Part shown: positions 38,598 to 52,380 of the stretch, piece by piece
Layout: the number at the start of each line of letters is the position of its first letter
How positions within the stretch are numbered: the stretch's first letter is position 1
Source: Actinomyces respiraculi
Lineage (GTDB): Bacteria > Actinomycetota > Actinomycetes > Actinomycetales > Actinomycetaceae
DNA length: 64,000 nt
Reading direction: 5' to 3'
Assembly (NCBI RefSeq): GCF_014595995.2
Contig: NZ_CP063989.1
Location: forward strand, 1,240,001 to 1,304,000
The notes under the pieces: generated by a model
The model's input: only the letters and a program-made list of their open reading frames with translations
Told to the model about the DNA's origin: nothing
Database searches by the model: none
Program-made: the position numbers and the translations under genes

Positions 38598-39863
38598 GTG
38601 ACCGACGTCCTCGACGAGCTGCAGTGGCGGGGCCTGGTCGCCCAGCACTCCGACATCGACGAGCTCCGCAAGGCTCTCGACGACGGGCCGATCACCTTCT
38701 ACACCGGCTTCGACCCGACCGCCGCCTCCCTGCACCACGGCCACCTCGTGGCGGTCAAGGTCATGCGCCACCTGCAGATGGCTGGACACCACCCCCTCGC
38801 CCTCGTGGGCGGGGCCACGGGGCTCATCGGCGACCCCCGGGCCAAGGGCGAGCGCTCGCTCCACACCAAGGACGTCGTGGCCGGGTGGGCGGCGTCCCTG
38901 CAGGCCCAGCTCGAGCACCTGCTCGACTTCGAGGGCGACAACCCCGCACGCATCGTCAACAACCTCGACTGGACCGCCGAGATCAGCGCCATCGACCTGC
39001 TGCGCGACCTGGGCAAGCACTTCCGCCTGGGCACGATGCTCTCCAAGGACATCGTCGCGCGCCGCCTTGCCTCCGACGAGGGCATCTCCTACACCGAGTT
39101 CAGCTACCAGGTGCTCCAGGCCAACGACTACCTCGAGCTCTACCGCCGCTACGGCTGCACCCTGGAGCTGGGAGGCAATGACCAGTGGGGCAACATCGTC
39201 GGCGGCATGGACCTCATCCGCAAGGTCGAGGGCGTGTCCGTCCACGTCATGACGAACCCGCTCATCACCAAGGCCGACGGCACGAAGTTCGGCAAGTCCG
39301 AGGGCGGAGCCATCTGGCTGAGCCCGGACATGCTCTCCCCCTACGCCTTCTACCAGTTCTGGCTCCAGGTCGACGACGTGGACGTCGTGCGCTTCCTCAA
39401 GGTCTTCACCTTCCTGGGGCGCGAGGAGATCGAGCGCCTGGAGCGTACGACGGCGGAGGTCCCCAAGGCCCGTGAGGCGCAGAAGGTCCTGGCCCGCGCG
39501 GTCACGGCCTGGGTCCACGGGGAGAAGGCCGTCGAGGCCGCCGAGGCGGCGACGCAGGCGCTGTGGGGGCGCGGCGAGCTGGCCGCGCTGGACGAGGCAA
39601 CCGTCCTGGCGGCCACCGCGGACCTGGCGACGGCGGAGCTGCGCGTGGGCCAGTCGACGATCGTCGACCTACTCGTGGCCACCGGCCTGGAGAAGGGCCG
39701 TAGTGCCGCCCGAAAAACCGTCGCCGGGGGAGGGGCCTACCTCAACAACGTCAAGGTAGAGGACGAGGACGCCCCGGTGCGCGCGGACCAGCTGCTGGCC
39801 GGGGGAGTGGTGCTCGTGCGCAAGGGACGCAGGCAGCTGGCCGCCGCCAGGGTGGCGGGCTGA
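38598..39863 (+). CDS. tyrS: Tyrosine-tRNA ligase
   Basis: A 421-residue class I synthetase of the TyrRS family. The HIGH motif is HHGHL (46-50), preceded by FYTGFDPTAASL; the KMSKS motif is the KFGKS form. GGNDQWGNIVGG binds tyrosine. The C-terminal ~65 residues are an S4 RNA-binding domain (ARKTVAGGGAYLNN). GTG 38598 follows GGGAAGG at 38581-38587; the frame is open much further upstream but without homology. No T-box is seen ahead. Its distal neighbour in other actinobacteria is the repeat-protein gene now found at 46205, after the rRNA operon. Confidence 0.95.
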   Translation: MTDVLDELQWRGLVAQHSDIDELRKALDDGPITFYTGFDPTAASLHHGHLVAVKVMRHLQMAGHHPLALVGGATGLIGDPRAKGERSLHTKDVVAGWAASLQAQLEHLLDFEGDNPARIVNNLDWTAEISAIDLLRDLGKHFRLGTMLSKDIVARRLASDEGISYTEFSYQVLQANDYLELYRRYGCTLELGGNDQWGNIVGGMDLIRKVEGVSVHVMTNPLITKADGTKFGKSEGGAIWLSPDMLSPYAFYQFWLQVDDVDVVRFLKVFTFLGREEIERLERTTAEVPKAREAQKVLARAVTAWVHGEKAVEAAEAATQALWGRGELAALDEATVLAATADLATAELRVGQSTIVDLLVATGLEKGRSAARKTVAGGGAYLNNVKVEDEDAPVRADQLLAGGVVLVRKGRRQLAAARVAG

Positions 39864-40384
39864 CGGCGTCGTAGTCCGGGCGCGAGAGCCCGATCGGCCG
39901 CTGTGACCGGACGCACCGCACCTCGGCTTGACCGTGCAGGTGCGGGCGCATAACATACTCTCCGGCCCAAGCGGTCCGGGTTCGTCCGGGGATGCTTGAG
40001 TCGGGTCAACTCAATAGTCGGAGATGGTTCTGAGATGGGGCTCACGGGCTTCTAACTTGATCTTGGGAAATGCTTCGGCTAATGTTGGTCGGGTCGCCTT
40101 GAGGGGCTGGCGGGGTGCCGGATGGTTCTTCGTGGCTCTTGTGGGTGTGTTGTTTGAGAACTCGATAGTGTGTCATGTTTTTTATGCCATAGTGGGTGTG
40201 TCTGCTGGGCCTGCTTTGTTGTGGGTTTGGTGGGTGTGCTTTGTTTTGTTTTTGGTTTTGCCTGTGCCTGCCTCTGTGTTTGTGGGGGTGGGTGTGGGTG
40301 TGGGCCTGGTGAGAGTTTTTTCTCTTGTTTTTGCCTGGGTGCGTGTGCGCGTGCTTGTTGCGTGTGTGCGTGTTTGGGTGTTTG
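39864..40384 (+). promoter_or_regulatory. rRNA operon promoter and GT-rich leader
   Basis: A near-consensus promoter, TTGACC (39928-39933), 17-bp spacer, TAACAT (39951-39956), gives transcription start near 39963. The leader then runs about 420 bases to 16S. From 40130 on the plus strand is overwhelmingly G and T. The element GAACTCGATAGTGTG (40158-40172), with a GAACT..ATAGTG partner in the 16S-23S spacer (42287-42301), resembles the conserved antitermination/processing element of actinobacterial rrn leaders. No gene is present. Confidence 0.75.
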
Positions 40385-40385
40385 T

Positions 40386-45575
<5,190 letters not shown>

Positions 45576-45752
45576 ACACCCCCCAACACACTTCGAGAGG
45601 GGGGACCGCAACCAGGGCACCAGAGCCCGCGTCCACTGTACGGTCTCAGGACCAACCCACCCCACACACACCCACACACACCCTGCGCGCACCAGGAGGG
45701 GCAGCCCGGCGCCAGGCCGGCGCGCCAGGGTGCGGCACACAACCCCACACAC
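45576..45752 (+). other. 23S-5S spacer, strongly A/C-rich
   Basis: About 175 bases composed mainly of A and C on the plus strand, the mirror of the G/T-rich leader and first spacer. The first ~25 bases are complementary to the end of the 16S-23S spacer. No tRNA or gene is seen. Confidence 0.7.
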
Positions 45753-45872
45753 GTCCCGGTGGTCACAGCGGGGGAGCCACGCCCGGCCCCATACCGAACC
45801 CGGAAGCTAAGACCCCCAGCGCCGATGGTACTGCACCCGCCAGGGTGCGGGAGAGCAGGACACCGCCGGACA
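45753..45872 (+). rRNA. rrf: 5S ribosomal RNA
   Basis: About 120 nt. The conserved interior CCATACCGAACCCGGAAG and AGCGCCGATGGTACTGC are present, and the ends pair (GTCCCGGTGG with CCGCCGGAC). Confidence 0.95.
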
Positions 45873-45884
45873 CACACCACACAC

Positions 45885-45935
45885 GCCGCCCTGCCACCAC
45901 CCCCCACACACCCAGGGGAACGGTGGCAGGGCGGC
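45885..45935 (+). terminator. rRNA operon terminator
   Basis: Perfect 14-bp stem (45885-45898 with 45922-45935) 12 bases after 5S, with a 23-nt loop. Confidence 0.85.
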
Positions 45936-46204
45936 CCGCGCGACACACACCCACACAAGCCCCCGGACACACACCACCCAACACCCACCAACCCCCACCC
46001 CAGCCCCCGGCCCCACCAACCCCCGGCTCCCAAAAACACGACCATCTGCCCCACCTTCGAGCTGCCGCACCTTCGAGACCACACCAAGAAACTCCAGGCC
46101 ACATGCACACACACCACGTGACCGGCCCCACCAACAGACGGCCTCACGAGGTCGCTACTCTGTTGCTAGACGCCTGTTGAGGGCACCACACACGTGAATG
46201 AGAG
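45936..46204 (+). promoter_or_regulatory. Trailer of the rRNA operon and promoter of the next operon
   Basis: The first ~150 bases are still A/C-rich. Near the end TACTCT (46156-46161) is a likely -10 box, with transcription start near 46168 and a short leader ending in GAGAG before the ATG at 46205. This promoter probably serves the long coupled string that follows. Confidence 0.5.
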
Positions 46205-47467
46205 ATGAGTATGGCTGACGACAGGGGACAGGGCTCCCGTCGACCGAGGCAGAACGGGAACGGAGACCGCCACGGTTTTACCCCCCGTCGTTCCAGCGAC
46301 TCTGGACGGGGACGTTCCTACGGCAATGGTGAGCGTCGCTCCTACGGCGGCCGCGATGGTGGGCAGCGTCGCTCCTTCGGTGATGGCGAGCGCCGCTCCT
46401 ACGGTGACCGCGATGGTGGGCAGCGTCGCTCCTTCGGTGATGGCGAGCGCCGCTCCTACGGCCGACGCGACGACCGCAAGGGTGGGCCGCGCGCAGGTCG
46501 CTTCAGCCGCGACGACCGCCGTGACTCCCGTCCTCCCCAGCGCCATCGCGTTCCCGAGCCCCGGATCCCCGACGACGTTGTTCCCCAGGACCTCGACCCC
46601 TCGGCACGGCGCGAGCTGCGCGCGCTCGGACGCGCCAACGCTGAGAACGTCGCCCGTCACCTTGTCATGGTGCAGCGACTGCTCGACACTGACCCTGAGC
46701 TCGCCTACCAGCACGCCCGTTACGCCGCCTCCCATGCGGGACGCATCGCCGTCGTCCGCGAGTCCGCCGGGATCGCGGCCTACCTCTCCGGCCACTACGT
46801 TGAGGCACTGCGCGACATCCGCGCTGCGCGTCGCCTCTCCGGTCTCGACCTTCACCGGGCCATCGAGGCCGACTGCGAGCGCGCCCTCGGCCACCTCGGC
46901 CGGGCCCTCAAGGCCGCAACAGAGGCAGACCCCCGTCAGCTCGACGACACCGAGGAAGCCGAGATCGCCATGGTCGTCTCGGGCGTCAGGCACGAGATGG
47001 GTGAGACTGAGCTCGGCCTCGTCGTCATCGAGGAAGCCATCATGATGTTCCGCGGAGACCGCGAGACTCTCCGCCGCCTCCACTCCGTGCGCGCCGACCG
47101 GCTCGAGGAGCTCGGGCGCGTCGAGGAGGCACGAGCGGTGCGCGAGCGCATCGGCAAGGGCCCCGAGGCCGAGCCGGAGGACGTGGCCGTCTACGACATC
47201 GAGGACGAGGCCGAGGACGAGGTCCCTGCCCAAATCCCGGAGTCTGAGGACACCGGGCAGGCCGACGCACCCTCAGACGAGGACGCCCCCGTCCTGAGCG
47301 AGCAGGTCTCCGACGACGAGGTCTCCGACGATGAGGACGAGAGCTGGACAGGCTCCTTCGCCGAGCGCGTCGAGGCCGAAATGGCCGAGCTGCTCGGCGA
47401 GGACGGCCCCGACGCCGAGGCTTCAGGCTCCCAGGCGCGCGCCGACCTCCCGCACGACGAGGACTGA
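46205..47467 (+). CDS. Helical-repeat protein with an RG-rich repetitive N-terminus and acidic tail
   Basis: A 420-residue protein with three parts. Residues 1-110 are basic and disordered, rich in RRSYG, RRSFG and DGGQ, with a 57-bp DNA repeat (19-residue unit). Residues 120-320 are alpha-helical with TPR-like pairs (ALGRANAENVARHL, LAYQHARYAASHAGR, HYVEALRDIRAARRLSG). Residues 325-420 are very acidic (EDEAEDE, SDDEVSDDEDE). Its place upstream of the HAD phosphatase and tlyA matches the conserved actinobacterial TPR gene (Rv1691 in M. tuberculosis). The RG-rich part suggests RNA binding. Start could be ATG 46205 or 46211. Confidence 0.8.
   Translation: MSMADDRGQGSRRPRQNGNGDRHGFTPRRSSDSGRGRSYGNGERRSYGGRDGGQRRSFGDGERRSYGDRDGGQRRSFGDGERRSYGRRDDRKGGPRAGRFSRDDRRDSRPPQRHRVPEPRIPDDVVPQDLDPSARRELRALGRANAENVARHLVMVQRLLDTDPELAYQHARYAASHAGRIAVVRESAGIAAYLSGHYVEALRDIRAARRLSGLDLHRAIEADCERALGHLGRALKAATEADPRQLDDTEEAEIAMVVSGVRHEMGETELGLVVIEEAIMMFRGDRETLRRLHSVRADRLEELGRVEEARAVRERIGKGPEAEPEDVAVYDIEDEAEDEVPAQIPESEDTGQADAPSDEDAPVLSEQVSDDEVSDDEDESWTGSFAERVEAEMAELLGEDGPDAEASGSQARADLPHDED
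46355..46461 (+). repeat. 57-bp in-frame tandem repeat
   Basis: Two near-identical copies (46355-46411 and 46412-46461, the second partial) encode the 19-residue unit starting DGGQRRSFGDGERRSYG. A more degenerate copy precedes them (46317-46354). Confidence 0.8.
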
Positions 47468-47471
47468 CCCG

Positions 47472-48569
47472 ATGACCGGCGTGAAGTCCCCCAGCACCCC
47501 CAACGGACCGGCCGTCCTGCTGGGCTCCGCACAGCCCCTCGCGCAGGCCTACGACTGCGCCCTGCTCGACCTCGACGGCGTCTGCTTCGCGGGCGAGGCC
47601 GAGGTCCCCCACGCCGCCGACTCGGTCAACGGGGCACGCGCCGCAGGCATGCGGCTCACCTTCGTCACCAACAACGCCTCCCGCGCCCCGCAGACGGTCG
47701 TCGACAAGCTCGCACGCAACCGCATCCAGGCCAAGGCCACCGAGGTCTTCTCCGCCGCCATGGACGCCGCCGCACTCCTGCACGAGCACCTGGAGCCCGG
47801 CGCCAAGGTCCTCGTCGTCGGCGGTGAGGGCGTGCGCCAGGCACTGACCGACACGGGCTTCGTCGTCGTCGACTCCGCCACTGACGCGCCCGCCGCCGTC
47901 GTCCAGGGCTGGGACCCGGCCGTGGACTGGGCCATGCTCTCCGAAGGCTGCTACGCCATCATCGCCGGAGCGCTGCACGTCGCCACCAACACCGACGCGA
48001 CCCTGCCCACCGAGCGCGGCTTCGCCCTGGGCAACGGCAGCCTCGTCAAGGCCGTCGCCAACGCCACCGGCAAGGACTACCTGGCCGCGGGCAAGCCCCA
48101 CCCCGGCATCTACCAGCGTGCCCTCAGGCGCTCGGGCGGAACCCGGCCCCTCGCCGTCGGCGACCGCCTCAACACGGACCTCACCGGAGCCCGCGCCAGC
48201 GCCATCCCCGGCATGCACGTGCTCACCGGAGTCAGCTCCGCCCGCGACGTCATCCTCGCCGACCCCGCCGAGCGCCCCTCCTACGTCCACACCGACCTGC
48301 GCGGCCTTCTCGAGCCTCACCCGCAGCCCACCCGGGACGCCCAGGGCACCTGGCACTGCGCCTCCTCCACCGCCCGCGTGACCGAGGACGGCAGCCTCGA
48401 AGTCGACGGCACCCCCCTGACCGGTGCCAGCGCCGCCCTCGGTCTCGACGCCTACCGCGCCCTCATCAGCGCCGCCTGGGAGCACCAGGACACCGCCCGC
48501 GCCACAGGCTCCTCCGCCGTGATCACGGTCCCCGAGATCACCGTGACACACGAGGACGATCGGCCATGA
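47472..48569 (+). CDS. HAD-IIA family phosphatase
   Basis: A 365-residue haloacid-dehalogenase phosphatase of the NagD/PGP group. The nucleophile motif is LLDLDGVCF (Asp as the attacking residue), motif II is FVTNNASR, and motif IV is VGDRLNTDLTGA. Substrate is unknown; relatives dephosphorylate sugar or nucleotide phosphates and glycerol-phosphate. ATG lies four bases after the repeat-protein stop, and its own stop overlaps the next start. Confidence 0.88.
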   Translation: MTGVKSPSTPNGPAVLLGSAQPLAQAYDCALLDLDGVCFAGEAEVPHAADSVNGARAAGMRLTFVTNNASRAPQTVVDKLARNRIQAKATEVFSAAMDAAALLHEHLEPGAKVLVVGGEGVRQALTDTGFVVVDSATDAPAAVVQGWDPAVDWAMLSEGCYAIIAGALHVATNTDATLPTERGFALGNGSLVKAVANATGKDYLAAGKPHPGIYQRALRRSGGTRPLAVGDRLNTDLTGARASAIPGMHVLTGVSSARDVILADPAERPSYVHTDLRGLLEPHPQPTRDAQGTWHCASSTARVTEDGSLEVDGTPLTGASAALGLDAYRALISAAWEHQDTARATGSSAVITVPEITVTHEDDRP

Positions 48570-48802
48570 CACCCCCGACGTCGGACCCCCGACCGGCTCC
48601 ACCTGCCGAAGCACCTCGTCCCGTCCCTGCCCCGCCACGTTCAGTGGACGCGCGGGCCACCGCCGCCCGGCTCGAGCAGGCGGGCGAGCGCCTGAAGCAG
48701 CGGCTCGCCGAGATCAGCGACCTGCCCCTTGAGGAGCGGGCCGTCGGCCTCGCCTCCGTCCACGAGGACCTCACCGCCGTCCTGCGCGGAGCGGAGGACT
48801 GA
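48566..48802 (+). CDS. Small conserved hypothetical protein of the tlyA operon
   Basis: A 78-residue protein: a Pro-rich first third, then an amphipathic helical part (RLEQAGERLKQRLAEISDLPLEERAVGL). The position between the HAD phosphatase and tlyA matches the small unknown gene Rv1693 of M. tuberculosis. It overlaps the phosphatase stop and ends one base before tlyA. No function is known. Confidence 0.75.
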   Translation: MTPPTSDPRPAPPAEAPRPVPAPPRSVDARATAARLEQAGERLKQRLAEISDLPLEERAVGLASVHEDLTAVLRGAED

Positions 48803-48803
48803 C

Positions 48804-49670
48804 ATGGCCAGGCTCATCCGCATCGACTCCGAGCTCGTGCGCCGCGGTCTGGCGCGCTCACGCACGCAGGCGGCGCAGATGGTCACCGACGGCCACGTCA
48901 GCCTCGACGGCGTTCTCGTCACCAAGCCCGCCCGGCAGGTCGACCCCGCCCAGGCCATTGAGGTCATCACCCCCACCGGTGACGACTACGTCTCACGCGG
49001 CGCCCACAAGCTCGCCGGCGCCCTCGACGCCCTGGACGCGCGCGGCATCGCCCCGCGCGTCGAAGGCCGCCGGTGCCTTGACGCCGGAGCCTCCACCGGC
49101 GGTTTCACCGACGTGCTCCTGCGCCGCGGCGCCGCCCACGTCGTCGCCGTCGACGTCGGCTACGGACAGCTCGCCTGGTCCCTGCAGTCGGACCCGCGCG
49201 TCACCGCCCTGGACCGCACCAACGTCCGCACCCTCGACCCGGCGGCCGTCGCGCCCGCGCCGGGGCTCGTCGTCGGCGATCTGTCCTTCATCTCCCTCAC
49301 CCTCGTCCTGCCCGCCCTCGTGGCCGCCGCGGCCGACGACGCCGACCTGCTGCTCATGGTCAAGCCTCAGTTCGAGGTCGGCAAGGAGCGCTTGGGCCAC
49401 GGGGGAGTGGTGCGCGACCCGGAGCTGCACGTCGAGACCGTCCTCGCTGTCGCGCAGGCCGCCCATGATCTCTCACTGGGTGTCGAGGCCGTCGTCGCCT
49501 CCCCGCTGCCCGGCCCCGCGGGCAACGTCGAGTACTTCATCTCCATGCACGCCGGGCGCCTCGACGGCGACCTCACCGGCGAGGCCCTCACAGCCGAGGT
49601 CCGCAGCGCCATGGAGCGGGGACCCGCCGGGGACGCCGTCCGCCGTTACCGCGACAGGAGGAACCCGTGA
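48804..49670 (+). CDS. tlyA: TlyA-type 16S/23S rRNA 2'-O-methyltransferase
   Basis: A 288-residue methyltransferase. The N-terminal S4 RNA-binding domain (residues 1-60, ARSRTQAAQMVTDGHVSLDG) is followed by an FtsJ-like catalytic domain with LDAGASTGGFTDVLL and DLSFISLTLVLP. In mycobacteria TlyA methylates C1409 of 16S and C1920 of 23S rRNA and makes ribosomes sensitive to capreomycin; here that role is inferred from the family. ATG is one base after the small protein's stop. Confidence 0.92.
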   Translation: MARLIRIDSELVRRGLARSRTQAAQMVTDGHVSLDGVLVTKPARQVDPAQAIEVITPTGDDYVSRGAHKLAGALDALDARGIAPRVEGRRCLDAGASTGGFTDVLLRRGAAHVVAVDVGYGQLAWSLQSDPRVTALDRTNVRTLDPAAVAPAPGLVVGDLSFISLTLVLPALVAAAADDADLLLMVKPQFEVGKERLGHGGVVRDPELHVETVLAVAQAAHDLSLGVEAVVASPLPGPAGNVEYFISMHAGRLDGDLTGEALTAEVRSAMERGPAGDAVRRYRDRRNP

Positions 49671-50572
49671 GCGCCACACCGACCCCGCGCCGCGTGCTCG
49701 TCCTTCAGCGCGAGCACAACGACCAGCCGGTGCCCGCCTCACGCCGCACCGGCTCCACCGCCCTGGTCGGAGAGCGGGTGCGCCGGGCTCTGCGCTCCCA
49801 TGGCGTCCAGCCCGTCGCCCCCGGGGACGGCGGTGCCGACCTCGTCCTCGTCCTTGGCGGTGACGGCACGATCCTGCGCGCCTGCGAGATCGCCCGCGAC
49901 CTCGACGTCCCCCTGGTCGGCATCAACACCGGGCACGTCGGCTTCCTGGCGGAGGCGGACCCCGACGCCGTCGAGCAGGTCGTCACAGACCTCGTCGCCG
50001 GCCGCTACACCGTCGACGAGCGCATGACCATTGAGGTCGAGGTTGAGACCCCCAACGGCACGGTCACCCGGGGCTGGGCACTCAACGAGGCCGCCCTGGA
50101 GAAGCGCGACCGCGCGCGCATGCTGGAGATCGCCGCCGGTGTCGACGGCCAGGCCGTCTCCTCCTTCGGCTGCGACGGCCTGCTCTTCGCCACCCCCACC
50201 GGCTCCACCGCCTACGCCTTCTCCGCCGGCGGCCCCGTCATCTGGCCCGAGGTCGAGGCCCTGCTGCTCGTGCCCATCGCCGCCCACGCCCTGTTCACCC
50301 GCCCCCTCGTCGTCGGGCCCCGCTCCTGCCTCGAGGTACGGGTGCGCGAGACCGGGCTGCAGCAGGCGGAGATCTGGTGCGACGGGCGCCGGATGCTGCC
50401 GGTGCCGCCCCACAGCGTCATCCGGGTGCGCCGCGGCGAGCGCAACGTGCGCCTGGCCAGGCTCAACGACGCCCCCTTCTCCGAGCGCCTCGTGCGCAAG
50501 TTCTCCCTGCCCGTTGCCGGCTGGCGCGAGACGACGGGCGCCGCCCCCACCAGCCAGGACGGCACCTCGTGA
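49667..50572 (+). CDS. nadK: NAD kinase
   Basis: A 301-residue ATP-NAD kinase that makes NADP. The GGDGT motif is at 64-68 (LVLGGDGTILRA), the second NAD-contacting loop is NEAALEKRDRARM, and the TPTGSTAYAFSAGG stretch binds NAD. GTG overlaps the tlyA stop. The nadK-recN order is shared with mycobacteria and most actinobacteria. Confidence 0.95.
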   Translation: MSATPTPRRVLVLQREHNDQPVPASRRTGSTALVGERVRRALRSHGVQPVAPGDGGADLVLVLGGDGTILRACEIARDLDVPLVGINTGHVGFLAEADPDAVEQVVTDLVAGRYTVDERMTIEVEVETPNGTVTRGWALNEAALEKRDRARMLEIAAGVDGQAVSSFGCDGLLFATPTGSTAYAFSAGGPVIWPEVEALLLVPIAAHALFTRPLVVGPRSCLEVRVRETGLQQAEIWCDGRRMLPVPPHSVIRVRRGERNVRLARLNDAPFSERLVRKFSLPVAGWRETTGAAPTSQDGTS

Positions 50573-52380
50573 TCGAGTCCCTGCACATCGAGGACCTCGG
50601 CGTCATCGAGCGGGCCGAGCTGCGTCTGAGCCCGGGCCTGACCGCCCTGACCGGCGAGACCGGCGCGGGCAAAACCATGGTGCTGACCTCCCTGGGGCTG
50701 CTGCTGGGCCAGCGGGCCGAGAACACCATCGTGCGCACGGGCACCGAGCGCGCCCTCGTCGAGGGCACCTTCGTCCTCGACCCGGACTCGCGCGCCGCCC
50801 AGCGTGCCCTCGACGCCGGCGCTGAGCTCGACGACGACCTCCTCATCGCCTCGCGCACCGTCCCCGCCGCCGGGCGCTCGCGCGCGCACCTCGGCGGGCG
50901 CTCCGTACCCTCCGGCGTCCTGACCGAGGTCGGGGCGCACCTGGTGAGCGTCCACGGCCAGTCCGACCAGCTGCGCCTGCGCTCCGCCTCCGCCCAGCGC
51001 GCCGCCCTCGACTCCCTCGGCGGCAGTGAGCACACCGCCCTGTGCCGGCGCTACGCCGAGGCCTACCGCACTCTCCAGCGCTGCGAGCGGGAGCTCGCCG
51101 ACTGGCAGGCCGACGCCGAGGACCGGGCCGCTGAGGCCGCGCGCCTGCGCCAGTGGCTCGAGGCTGTCGAGGCGGTGGCCCCCCAGCCCGGGGAGGATGC
51201 CGCCCTCACCCTCGAGGCCGATCGCCTGGACCACGCCGAGGACCTGCGCCTGGCCGCCGGGTCTGCCCGCACCGCGCTGGCCGGCGACGAGGACCTTCCC
51301 GGGGAGGCCCCCGACGTCCTCGCCCTCATCGCCCACGCCGAGCGGGCCCTGGCCCCCGTCGCCGACGTCGACCCTGTGCTGGCCGAGCTGGCCGGGCGCA
51401 CCCGGCAGCTGTCCGTCCTGGCCGCCGACACCGCCTCCGACCTGGGGGAGTACCTCGCCTCCCTCGACGCCGACCCGGCCCGCCTGGCCTGGGTCCAGGA
51501 CCGTCGTGGTGAGCTCGCCCGGCTGATCAAGGAGGTTGGTGGCCCCGAGGAGCAGATCGACGACGTTGACGCCCTCCTCACCTTCTGTGAGCGTGCCGCC
51601 GAGCGCCTGGCACGGATCGACGGGCCCGCGGACACCTCCGCCGTGCTCACCGCCCGGCGTGACGCCGCCCGCGACGAGCTGGGTGGTCTTGCCCGCGAGC
51701 TGACGGCTGCCCGCACCGCGTTGGCCGGGCTCCTCGAGGAGGCGGTCACCGCCGAGCTCGAGGGCCTGCAGATGAAGGGGGCGCGCCTCATCGTTGCGCT
51801 TGAGGCCCTGGACGAGCCGGGCCCCACCGGCGCCGAGAGCGTCACCCTGCTCCTGGCCGCGCACCCCGGTGCTCCGGCCCTTCCACTGGGCAAGGGCGCC
51901 TCCGGCGGTGAGCTCAGCCGCATCATGCTCGCCCTTGAGGTGGTGCTCGCCGAGACCTCGCGCGCCACCCAGGACTCGCCCGGTCTCTCCGGCCGGTTCG
52001 GGCATCAGCGCACCCTCGTCTTCGACGAGATCGATGCCGGGGTCGGGGGACGTGCTGCGCGCGAGATCGGGCGCCGCCTGGCCCGTCTCGCCCGCAGCTA
52101 CCAGGTGGTGGTCGTCACCCACCTGGCCCAGGTCGCCGCATGGGCCGATACCCAGCTCGTCGTCCACAAGGAGCAGACGGCCGAGGGGCGCGACGACGAC
52201 GCATCCGGAGATGACCCCGTCATTACGGGCCCCACCCGCACTCGTGTCCTCGATGTGCACGGCGAGGACAGGGTGCGCGAGCTCGCCCGCATGCTCTCCG
52301 GGCACGAGGACTCCGACGCTGCCCTGCGCCACGCCGCTGAGCTGCTGGACGAGGCACGCGTGGCACAATCCCAGACGTGA
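50569..52380 (+). CDS. recN: DNA repair protein RecN
   Basis: A 603-residue SMC-like ATPase that gathers double-strand breaks. Walker A is GETGAGKT (29-36), the signature is KGASGGELSRIML near 463, and Walker B is LVFDEIDAGVGG near 485. Between them lie two coiled-coil arms with a short hinge. GTG overlaps the nadK stop; its TGA overlaps the steA ATG. Confidence 0.95.
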   Translation: MIESLHIEDLGVIERAELRLSPGLTALTGETGAGKTMVLTSLGLLLGQRAENTIVRTGTERALVEGTFVLDPDSRAAQRALDAGAELDDDLLIASRTVPAAGRSRAHLGGRSVPSGVLTEVGAHLVSVHGQSDQLRLRSASAQRAALDSLGGSEHTALCRRYAEAYRTLQRCERELADWQADAEDRAAEAARLRQWLEAVEAVAPQPGEDAALTLEADRLDHAEDLRLAAGSARTALAGDEDLPGEAPDVLALIAHAERALAPVADVDPVLAELAGRTRQLSVLAADTASDLGEYLASLDADPARLAWVQDRRGELARLIKEVGGPEEQIDDVDALLTFCERAAERLARIDGPADTSAVLTARRDAARDELGGLARELTAARTALAGLLEEAVTAELEGLQMKGARLIVALEALDEPGPTGAESVTLLLAAHPGAPALPLGKGASGGELSRIMLALEVVLAETSRATQDSPGLSGRFGHQRTLVFDEIDAGVGGRAAREIGRRLARLARSYQVVVVTHLAQVAAWADTQLVVHKEQTAEGRDDDASGDDPVITGPTRTRVLDVHGEDRVRELARMLSGHEDSDAALRHAAELLDEARVAQSQT

